Assembly: GCA_024709285.1 (NCBI GenBank)
Contig: JANJWY010000032.1
Location: forward strand, 1-11,089
Direction: 5' to 3'
Source of the DNA: Erysipelotrichaceae bacterium
GTDB lineage: Bacteria; Bacillota_I; Bacilli_A; Erysipelotrichales; Erysipelotrichaceae
DNA length: 11,089 nt
Under the pieces are notes generated by a model that was not told the DNA's origin, made no database searches, and saw nothing but the letters and a program-made list of their open reading frames with translations. The translations under genes were made by a program, and so were the position numbers. This document shows, in pieces, positions 5,781 to 11,089 of the stretch (the first letter of the stretch is position 1; the number at the start of each line of letters is the position of its first letter).

Positions 5781-5966
5781 ATGGCAAAAAAATCAATGAT
5801 TAATAAGCAACAACGTCCTCAGAAATTCCAAGTTCGCGAGTATACCCGTTGTGAGCGCTGCGGTCGTCCGCATGCCGTATTGCAAAAATTCCAGTTGTGC
5901 CGTATTTGCTTCCGTGAGTTGGCTTACAAAGGTCAAATCCCGGGTGTGAAAAAGGCGAGCTGGTAG
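5781..5966 (+). CDS. rpsN: 30S ribosomal protein S14, zinc-binding (type Z)
   Basis: 61 residues, the short zinc form of S14 rather than the ~100-residue zinc-free form. S14 binds 16S rRNA in the 30S head beside S3 and S10 and joins late in assembly. Four cysteines, C24 and C27 (CERC) and C40 and C43 (CRIC), form the zinc site, followed by the invariant RELAYKGQIPGVKKASW end. The N-terminus MAKKSMINKQQRP is also typical. Many Firmicutes keep a second zinc-free S14 gene elsewhere for zinc starvation; that cannot be judged from this window. Spacing to rpsH is 23 nt. Confidence 0.98.
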   Translation: MAKKSMINKQQRPQKFQVREYTRCERCGRPHAVLQKFQLCRICFRELAYKGQIPGVKKASW

Positions 5967-5974
5967 AACGACGG

Positions 5975-5995
5975 AAGGAGGAACCAGTCATGATG
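5975..5995 (+). promoter_or_regulatory. Ribosome binding site for rpsH with tandem ATGs
   Basis: AAGGAGG (5975-5981) precedes two consecutive ATG codons at 5990 and 5993. The first lies 8 nt from the SD, the second 11 nt. Protein alignment from memory (B. subtilis MVMTDPIADML) fits the second ATG (MNITDPIADML), while SD spacing favours the first. The choice alters the protein by one residue. Confidence 0.6.
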
Positions 5996-6388
5996 AATAT
6001 TACAGATCCGATTGCTGATATGTTGACTAGAATTCGTAACGCTGTGCAAGCACGTCACGAAGTCGTTGATATTCCGGCAAGCAGAGTAAAAGTAGAAGTT
6101 GCTAAGATTTTGAAACAAGAAGGTTTCATTACGGATTTCAGTGTCAGTGGTGATGAAAAGAAAACTCTTACCGTCACTTTGAAATATGGTCCGAACAATG
6201 AGAAGGTCATCAGCGGTATCAAACGTATCTCCAAACCGGGGTTGCGTGTATATGCCGAAGTCGATAAACTGCCTCGTGTATTAAATGGTTTAGGCATCGC
6301 CATTATTTCCACGTCTTCAGGATTACTGACAGACAAGGATGCCAGAAAGAAACATGTCGGTGGCGAAGTCGTCGCTTACGTGTGGTAA
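5990..6388 (+). CDS. rpsH: 30S ribosomal protein S8
   Basis: 132 residues (131 if the second ATG is used). S8 is a primary 16S rRNA binder of the central domain and, in E. coli, the repressor of the spc operon. Domain signs: ITDPIADMLTRIRNA at the N-terminus, VKVEVAKILKQEGFI, the middle KPGLRVYAEVDKLPRVLNGLGIAIISTSSGLLTDKDARK, and the universally conserved C-terminal GGEVVAYVW. STSSG sits where the RNA-binding STSxG motif is expected. Flanked by rpsN (23 nt) and rplF (15 nt). Autoregulation by S8 is plausible by analogy but not shown by the sequence. Confidence 0.98.
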   Translation: MMNITDPIADMLTRIRNAVQARHEVVDIPASRVKVEVAKILKQEGFITDFSVSGDEKKTLTVTLKYGPNNEKVISGIKRISKPGLRVYAEVDKLPRVLNGLGIAIISTSSGLLTDKDARKKHVGGEVVAYVW

Positions 6389-6403
6389 AAGAGGAGCTAA
6401 ATC

Positions 6404-6949
6404 ATGTCACGTATCGGTAATAAAGCGATTACCATTCCTGCCGGCGTAGAAATTACGATCGGTGAAGCGAATGAAGTGACGGTCAAGGGTCCAAAAGGAA
6501 CTTTGTCCCGTCAATTTAACCCTGAGTTAGCTATTGCGATCAACGAAGGAATTCTTACGGTTGCCCGTCCAAATGATCAGAAGCATATGAAGCAATTGCA
6601 TGGTACAACCCGTGCGTTGATCAATAACATGATCGAAGGTGTTACCAAAGGTTTCTTGCGCCAACTTGAATTGGTTGGTATCGGTTATCGCGCTGCCTTA
6701 AACGGAGGGAAGTTAGTATTAAACGTGGGTTATTCTCATCCGGTCGAATTTGTTTTAGAACCGGGTGTAAACATCACCATTGGCAAACCAACCGAAATTT
6801 CGGTTGATGGTATCGATAAACAACGTATCGGTGAATGGGCTGCGAACATTCGTGCAGTACGCCCACCTGAACCGTATCTTGGTAAAGGTATCAAGTATAA
6901 GAACGAAATCATCCGTCGCAAAGAAGGCAAGACGGCTGGTAAGAAGTAG
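6404..6949 (+). CDS. rplF: 50S ribosomal protein L6
   Basis: 181 residues, near the usual ~178. L6 binds 23S rRNA helix 97 near the sarcin-ricin loop and GTPase centre and is required for late 50S maturation. It shows the two-repeat architecture: MSRIGNKAITIPAGVEI and VTVKGPKGTLSR in the first half, then LQHGTTRA-like LHGTTRALINNM, GFLRQLELVGIGYRA, LNVGYSHPVEF, and the C-terminal ANIRAVRPPEPYLGKGIKYKNEIIRRKEGKTAGKK. All main motifs are present and nothing is truncated. SD is AGAGGAG, 15-nt gap after rpsH. Stop is TAG; rplR follows after 21 nt. Confidence 0.98.
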   Translation: MSRIGNKAITIPAGVEITIGEANEVTVKGPKGTLSRQFNPELAIAINEGILTVARPNDQKHMKQLHGTTRALINNMIEGVTKGFLRQLELVGIGYRAALNGGKLVLNVGYSHPVEFVLEPGVNITIGKPTEISVDGIDKQRIGEWAANIRAVRPPEPYLGKGIKYKNEIIRRKEGKTAGKK

Positions 6950-6970
6950 TGGGAAAGGAGATATTGAACA

Positions 6971-7327
6971 ATGCTTAAGAAAGTATCTAAAAACGAAGAG
7001 AGAGTTCGTCGTCATAAGCGCGTTCGTACTAAAATCAGCGGTACGGCGCAACGCCCACGTTTGTGTGTCTTCCGTTCCAATGCGAATATTGCCGTTCAGG
7101 TCATTGATGATGTCAAAGGGGTAACTTTGGTGTCGGCGTCTAGCGTCGAAATGAAACTTGCCAACGGAGGTAACGTCGAAGCAGCGAAAGCTGTCGGTGC
7201 TGAAGTTGCGGCTCGCGCATTGAAAGCAAATATTAGTAGTGTTGTATTCGATCGAGGCGGTTATTTGTATCACGGTCGTGTCAAGGCGTTGGCTGATTCA
7301 GCCAGAGAAGCCGGACTGAATTTCTAG
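6971..7327 (+). CDS. rplR: 50S ribosomal protein L18
   Basis: 118 residues, the normal length for Firmicute L18. L18 binds 5S rRNA and, with L5, attaches it to the 50S subunit. Signature segments are RVRRHKRVRTKISGTAQRPRLCVFRSN (about 11-37), VIDDVKGVTLVSAS, NGGNVEAAKAVG and the strongly conserved end VVFDRGGYLYHGRVKALADSAREAGLNF. The basic N-terminus is the 5S-binding tail. An AAAGGAG SD lies 10 nt upstream. Its TAG stop forms part of TAGGAGGG, the SD for rpsE. Confidence 0.98.
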   Translation: MLKKVSKNEERVRRHKRVRTKISGTAQRPRLCVFRSNANIAVQVIDDVKGVTLVSASSVEMKLANGGNVEAAKAVGAEVAARALKANISSVVFDRGGYLYHGRVKALADSAREAGLNF

Positions 7328-7339
7328 GAGGGCTAAACT

Positions 7340-7858
7340 ATGGAACGCAAACCAAGAAGAGTAGACAGAGAGCGCGAAAAAGAATTTGAAGAGCGCGTTG
7401 TCGTCATCAACCGTGTTACGAAAGTCGTTAAGGGCGGACGCCGTTTTCGCTTTGCAGCACTTGTGGTTGTTGGTGACAAAAAAGGCCGCGTCGGTTTCGG
7501 TACCGGCAAGGCAAATGAAGTGCCTGATGCAATCAAGAAGGCTATTGAAGATGCTAAGAAAAATTTGATCCGTGTTCCGATCGTCAATGGAACCACGATC
7601 CCGCATGCAATCATGGGCCGTTATGGTGCCGGCGAAGTATTCCTTCGTCCTGCCAGTGAAGGTACCGGAGTTATCGCGGGTGGTTCGGTCCGTGCCGTAT
7701 TGGAATTGGCTGGTATCACTGATGTCTTGTCAAAGAGCATCGGTTCCCGCACGCCGATTAACATGGTCCGCGCAACTGTAACAGCGTTGGGCGAATTAAC
7801 CACACTTGAAAAAGTAGCTAAACTTCGTGGCAAAAAACCCGAAGAAATTCGCGGTTAA
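7340..7858 (+). CDS. rpsE: 30S ribosomal protein S5
   Basis: 172 residues, a typical size. S5 lies at the mRNA entry site with S3 and S4, affects decoding accuracy and carries the loop where spectinomycin-resistance changes arise. The N-terminal dsRBD-like domain shows FEERVVVINRVTKVVKGGRRFRFAALVVVGDKKGRVGFGTGKA (residues 16-58); the VVKGGRRFRF loop looks wild-type. The second domain has GAGEVFLRPASEGTGVIAGGSVRAVLELAGI and ends with TLEKVAKLRGKKPEEI. Ends in TAA. The next gene is rplO, only 17 nt away, so the rpmD (L30) gene normally found here is absent. Confidence 0.98.
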   Translation: MERKPRRVDREREKEFEERVVVINRVTKVVKGGRRFRFAALVVVGDKKGRVGFGTGKANEVPDAIKKAIEDAKKNLIRVPIVNGTTIPHAIMGRYGAGEVFLRPASEGTGVIAGGSVRAVLELAGITDVLSKSIGSRTPINMVRATVTALGELTTLEKVAKLRGKKPEEIRG

Positions 7859-7875
7859 TACAGGAGGGTGCGAAA

Positions 7876-8316
7876 ATGAAATTACATGAATTACAATATA
7901 CCGAAGGTTCACGCAAGGATCGTAAGCGTTTAGGTCGCGGCCAGGGTTCTGGTCAAGGCAAAACAGCTGGCAAAGGCCATAAAGGTCAAAATGCCCGTTC
8001 CGGTGGTGGTGTATCCTTAGGTTTTGAAGGTGGTCAAACACCGTTATTCCGTCGTATTCCGAAACGCGGATTCACCAATTTTACACGCGTTGAATATGCT
8101 ATCGTTAATGTCGATGCATTGAACGCATTTGAAAACGATACCGTTGTATCCGTTGAATTATTGAAAGCTGTCGGCTTGGTTCGTCAAGAACTCGATGGTG
8201 TCAAGATTCTCGGCAAAGGTGCATTAGAGAAAAAACTTACCGTACAAGCAAACAAATTCTCGAAGAGCGCAGTGGAAGTGATTGAGCAGGCAGGCGGAAA
8301 AGTTGAGGTAATTTAA
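7876..8316 (+). CDS. rplO: 50S ribosomal protein L15
   Basis: 146 residues, as expected. L15 is a mid-to-late 50S assembly protein with a long Gly/Arg-rich N-terminal extension that threads through 23S rRNA. Visible: MKLHELQYTEGSRKDRKRLGRGQGSGQGKTAGKGHKGQNARSGGG in the extension, then VSLGFEGGQTPLFRRIPKRGF (about 46-66) and the C-terminal LTVQANKFSKSAVEVIEQAGGKVEVI. The C-terminal codons for KVEVI (AAAGTTGAGGTAATT) also contain a modest SD (GAGG, 8305-8308) for secY, whose start is 2 nt after the stop. SD AGGAGGG lies in the short gap after rpsE. Confidence 0.98.
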   Translation: MKLHELQYTEGSRKDRKRLGRGQGSGQGKTAGKGHKGQNARSGGGVSLGFEGGQTPLFRRIPKRGFTNFTRVEYAIVNVDALNAFENDTVVSVELLKAVGLVRQELDGVKILGKGALEKKLTVQANKFSKSAVEVIEQAGGKVEVI

Positions 8317-8318
8317 GC

Positions 8319-9608
8319 ATGATCAAAATGTTCATCGACTTATTTAAAAACCGAGACATCCGCAACCGCATCCTATTTACATTAGCGATAATGTTCGTAT
8401 TCCGTTTGGGTGCCGGTATACCGGCTCCGATGGTCAATACCGGGAAGTTGTTAGCTGGAATCTCCGATGATTCCATCTTAGGTATGATGAACCTATTGGG
8501 CGGTGGGGCACTCCAAGAATTCTCTGTCTTAGCCATGGGTGTGGGTCCGTATATTACGGCATCCATTATCATTCAGTTATTAGCCATGGATGTTATTCCG
8601 CAGTTGACCGAAATGGCCAAGTCCGGAGCACAAGGGAAAATGAAGATGGACAAGATTACGCGCTATGTAGCCGTAGTGTTGGCTTTCCTTCAATCTTTTA
8701 CCATGACGTATGCGTTTGATATTTCTTATGGTATCTTGATTAATGATTCGTTGGCGGTATACTTCTATGTATCCGTTGTTCTCACAGCCGGAACCATGTT
8801 CTTGCTTTGGCTTGCCGATCGAATATCTTCTTTCGGCATTGGTAACGGTGTTTCGATGATTATCTTCGCCGGCATCGTATCCAATATTCCGTTTAGATTC
8901 TCTCAGGCATTTCAGTCGTTGGTCGATACCAGCAGTAATGCTGCGTTGTTTGCCGGCGTATTGAACTTTGCTTTATTTGTAGCTATGTATTTGGCTATCA
9001 TCATTCTGGTCATCTTCATGTCAAATGCTGTTCGTAAGATTCCGATCCAGTACACATCGTCTTCGATGCGTCAGGGTAAAAATGACATTACGTACTTGCC
9101 GTTGAAAATCAACTCAGCAAGCGTAATTCCGGTCATCTTCGCTTCAGCAGTCATGACTGCGCCGGTTACGGTGTTGAGCTTTTTTCCACAAGGGGATTTC
9201 TATTCAACTCTTGCTGATATACTGAATTTCCAAAAACCCTTGGGATTATCGATTTACGTTGTCTTGATCATTCTGTTTACCTTCTTCTATACCGGTTTGC
9301 AAGTCGATCCGGAAAAGATTTCGGAAAATCTGAATAAGTCGGGAACGTACATTCCGGGAATTCGTCCGGGTACGGAAACAAAAGAATACTTAGGTAAAGT
9401 GTTGAATCGTATTACTGTATTAGGCGCGTTATTCTTGGCGTTTATTGCTGCTCTGCCCTATGTCTTGCCGATGATTTCCAATCTTCCGACGTCTGTGTCG
9501 GTGGGTGGTACCGGTATCATCATCGTGGTGGGTGTTGCGATGGAAACCATGAAGGATTTACAAGGAAAGTTGACGCAAAAATCTTATCGTGGATTCAATT
9601 CACGGTAG
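8319..9608 (+). CDS. secY: Protein translocase channel subunit SecY
   Basis: 429 residues, the usual length. SecY forms the membrane pore of the SecYEG translocon, exporting unfolded proteins with SecA and inserting membrane proteins during translation. Ten membrane segments can be placed roughly at 15-35, 69-90, 115-133, 147-167, 174-191, 211-234, 264-287, 309-328, 366-386 and 393-409, with the plug around 55-68. Family motifs: GPYITASIIIQLL (76-88), GIGNGVSMIIFAGI (173-186), YIPGIRPG (344-351, R349 matching E. coli R357), and the TM10 segment VGGTGIIIVVGVAMET. The cytosolic C4 loop (about 246-259) is shorter and less basic than in E. coli. It lies 2 nt behind rplO, with the SD inside rplO, suggesting coupling. 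Its stop is TAG. Confidence 0.98.
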   Translation: MIKMFIDLFKNRDIRNRILFTLAIMFVFRLGAGIPAPMVNTGKLLAGISDDSILGMMNLLGGGALQEFSVLAMGVGPYITASIIIQLLAMDVIPQLTEMAKSGAQGKMKMDKITRYVAVVLAFLQSFTMTYAFDISYGILINDSLAVYFYVSVVLTAGTMFLLWLADRISSFGIGNGVSMIIFAGIVSNIPFRFSQAFQSLVDTSSNAALFAGVLNFALFVAMYLAIIILVIFMSNAVRKIPIQYTSSSMRQGKNDITYLPLKINSASVIPVIFASAVMTAPVTVLSFFPQGDFYSTLADILNFQKPLGLSIYVVLIILFTFFYTGLQVDPEKISENLNKSGTYIPGIRPGTETKEYLGKVLNRITVLGALFLAFIAALPYVLPMISNLPTSVSVGGTGIIIVVGVAMETMKDLQGKLTQKSYRGFNSR

Positions 9609-9620
9609 AAAGGAGCGGCC

Positions 9621-10271
9621 ATGAATATACTGATTATGGGTGCTGCCGGCAGCGGTAAGGGAACGATGGCGCAGAAAATCGTGGAATCATTCAATGTTCC
9701 ACATATTTCTACGGGCAATATGTTTCGCGAAGCGATGCAAGCGGGTACGGAATTAGGAAGACTGGCACAACATTACATCAATCACGGCATGCTCGTTCCC
9801 GATCAGGTCACTATTGACATGATTCGCGAACGGCTGCTGCGAGACGATTGTAAAAAGGGGTATCTGCTTGACGGGTTTCCTCGCACCTTGGCGCAAGCTT
9901 TGGCTTTAGAAGAGATTGTTATTAATATTGACAAGCCGATTCAAATCGTTTTGAACCTGTCTGTCGAAATTGACGTGCTTTCAGCTCGGGTGACCGGGCG
10001 GCGCGTTTGCGAAAGCTGCAAGACCATCTATCATATCAAGTTTCAACCACCAAAAGTGGAAGGAGTTTGTGATTTGTGTGGCGGTCGCTTACAGCATCGC
10101 AGTGATGACACGCTTGAACAACTGACAGTTCGGTTGAGAGAGCATGTCTTACTGACCAAGCCGGTACTCGACCACTATGCGGCCGAAGGTTTGGTCCAAT
10201 ACATCGATGCCACCCAGGAAATTGATGAGGTGTGGCAGGACATTAAGAAAGCACTGGAGAACGTGCGATGA
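9621..10271 (+). CDS. adk: Adenylate kinase, zinc-type LID
   Basis: 216 residues. Catalyses ATP + AMP to 2 ADP in the cytosol, balancing adenine nucleotides. P-loop GAAGSGKGT at 7-15 (GxPGAGKGT is commoner), AMP-site T31-G32 and R36, DGFPRT at 84-89, and LID domain from about 122 to 160 with TGRRVCESCKTIYH. Cysteines 130, 133, 150 and 153 form a complete CxxC...CxxC zinc site, frequent in Gram-positive bacteria. R160 and R171 fit the conserved catalytic arginines. SD AAAGGAG (9609-9614 region) follows secY by 12 nt. The stop TGA overlaps the map start (ATGA). Codon choice looks less biased than in the ribosomal genes (CTG, CGG and CGA appear), as expected for a less abundant enzyme. Confidence 0.98.
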   Translation: MNILIMGAAGSGKGTMAQKIVESFNVPHISTGNMFREAMQAGTELGRLAQHYINHGMLVPDQVTIDMIRERLLRDDCKKGYLLDGFPRTLAQALALEEIVINIDKPIQIVLNLSVEIDVLSARVTGRRVCESCKTIYHIKFQPPKVEGVCDLCGGRLQHRSDDTLEQLTVRLREHVLLTKPVLDHYAAEGLVQYIDATQEIDEVWQDIKKALENVR

Positions 10272-11014
10272 TTTCAAGCAAATCAATCAGAGAAATCGAG
10301 TTGATGCGTCAGGCTGGCAGAATTGTTGCCTTGGCTCATCAGGAAGTTGCTAAGCATATCGTTGCTGGTGTATCTACGAAGAAACTTGATGAAATCGTAG
10401 AAAAGATCATCCGCGACCATGATGCAACCCCTTCGTTTAAGGGGTATGGCGGTTTTCCGGCTTCGATCTGTGCTTCAATCAACGATACGCTGGTTCACGG
10501 GATTCCCGATAACACAGTGCTGAAAAGCGGAGATATCATCTCAATCGATATCGGTGCTTGCTACAAAGGCTACCACGGAGATAGCGCTTGGACCTATGCG
10601 GTCGGCGAGATTTCTAGGGAAGCTGCACATCTGATGGAGGTGACAAAAGAGTCACTGTTCGTCGGATTGGCTAAAGTCAAGCCCGGAAATCGCCTCGGCG
10701 ATATATCCAATGCGATAGGCGAATATGTCTTCTCGTTTGGATACAGTGTTCCACTTGAATATGCCGGACATGGCATTGGAAGTGCTCTTCATGAAGAGCC
10801 CTCCATTCCTAATTTCGGTCAGGCGGGACGAGGCGTTGTATTAAAGGAAGGCATGACCCTGGCAATTGAACCGATGGTTCATCGGGGGAAGCCATTTACA
10901 AAAGTGCTTGCTGATGACTGGACGGTCAAGACCAAAGATGGTTCATTAGCGGCGCATTATGAGCATACCATTGTGATTACTGCGCAAGGGTACGAAATAC
11001 TTACAACCCTGTGA
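10268..11014 (+). CDS. map: Methionine aminopeptidase, type I
   Basis: 248 residues, matching type Ia enzymes. Removes the initiator Met from nascent proteins after deformylation. All five metal ligands are present: D94 (in SIDIG), D105 (HGDSAWT), H168 (AGHGIG), E201 (AIEP) and E232 (YEHT). The catalytic histidines H77 (VHGIP) and H175 (LHEEP) are also there, along with PSFKGYGGFPASICASIND. Residue 166 is Ala where Cys or Val is usual before the GHGIG ligand, a mild substitution. The ATG overlaps the adk stop by 4 nt, with SD GGAG (10256-10259) inside adk. Stop is TGA, used in this window only by adk and map. infA starts 21 nt downstream. Confidence 0.98.
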   Translation: MISSKSIREIELMRQAGRIVALAHQEVAKHIVAGVSTKKLDEIVEKIIRDHDATPSFKGYGGFPASICASINDTLVHGIPDNTVLKSGDIISIDIGACYKGYHGDSAWTYAVGEISREAAHLMEVTKESLFVGLAKVKPGNRLGDISNAIGEYVFSFGYSVPLEYAGHGIGSALHEEPSIPNFGQAGRGVVLKEGMTLAIEPMVHRGKPFTKVLADDWTVKTKDGSLAAHYEHTIVITAQGYEILTTL

Positions 11015-11035
11015 TCAAAGGAGGAATTTGCCTAT

Positions 11036-11089
11036 ATGGGAAAACAAGATGTCATTGAGATCGATGGAATCGTTGAAGAAACGTTACCA
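11036..11089 (+). CDS. infA: Translation initiation factor IF-1, 5' end only
   Basis: Eighteen codons reach the window edge, reading MGKQDVIEIDGIVEETLP. This fits the IF-1 opening (Bacillus-type MAKDDVIEVEGTVIETLP). IF-1 is a small OB-fold factor that binds the 30S A site during initiation. The strong SD AAAGGAGG (11017-11024) is 11 nt before the ATG, slightly long, and there is no closer in-frame start. Position after map is the canonical place in Firmicutes, so rpmJ, rpsM and rpsK probably follow outside the window. Only the N-terminal part can be checked here. Confidence 0.93.
   Translation, partial: MGKQDVIEIDGIVEETLP

Noticed and set aside
6755..7273. 172-residue antisense open frame across rplF and rplR
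   Set aside because: It spans two well-supported genes and their gap on the opposite strand, with no SD or family signature.
8319..8330. Alternative secY start at the ATG of codon 4
   Set aside because: The first ATG at 8319 is already 10 nt from the GAGG; the second would be about 19 nt away, too far for good initiation.
1..11089. Mobile elements, CRISPR arrays, tRNA or rRNA genes, or a hidden novel system
   Set aside because: Coding is continuous with canonical order; no repeats of CRISPR type, no transposase, no tRNA-like fold, and no unexplained space beyond the 65-nt gap.

Overview
This window is the core of a bacterial ribosomal-protein supercluster (the S10-spc region running into the alpha region), read entirely on the + strand. 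It starts inside rplC (L3) and ends 18 codons into infA (IF-1). The source looks like a Firmicute-lineage bacterium of moderate GC. Most genes have a strong AGGAGG-type Shine-Dalgarno (SD) sequence, S14 is the short zinc-binding form, adenylate kinase carries a four-cysteine LID, Trp is encoded by TGG, and the gene order is Bacillus-like. rpmD (L30) is missing between rpsE and rplO, a loss known from mycoplasmas and some other lineages. That loss, with the non-AT-rich composition and standard code, makes me favour a relative of the Mollicutes such as the Erysipelotrichia. This placement is an inference, not something the sequence proves.

Layout. Bases 1-4230 hold the S10 part: rplC (3' end), rplD, rplW, rplB, rpsS, rplV, rpsC, rplP, rpmC. 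rpsQ (4243-4506) closes it. Bases 4521-9608 hold the spc part: rplN, rplX, rplE, rpsN, rpsH, rplF, rplR, rpsE, rplO, secY. Bases 9621-11089 hold adk, map and the start of infA. Neighbouring genes are separated by 2-23 nt or overlap by 1-4 nt. The one exception is a 65-nt gap before rplB. I see no intrinsic terminator and no convincing promoter inside the window, so it reads as one long polycistronic unit whose promoter and probably its terminator lie outside. No stretch over 300 bases lacks a gene.

How the genes work together. Nineteen genes encode subunits of the two ribosomal halves. secY supplies the membrane channel for ribosomes making exported proteins, map removes the initiator methionine, adk balances adenine nucleotides, and infA takes part in initiation. 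Tight spacing, and SD sequences placed inside or across the upstream gene's end, suggest translational coupling along the mRNA.

I found no undescribed system. What deserves a second look is mostly fine detail: the missing rpmD, lineage-specific changes at functional sites in S3, L22, L3, L16 and SecY, a high share of TAG stop codons that overlap the next SD, and a possible RNA switch before rplB. Residue comparisons to E. coli and B. subtilis proteins are from memory and should be confirmed by alignment.
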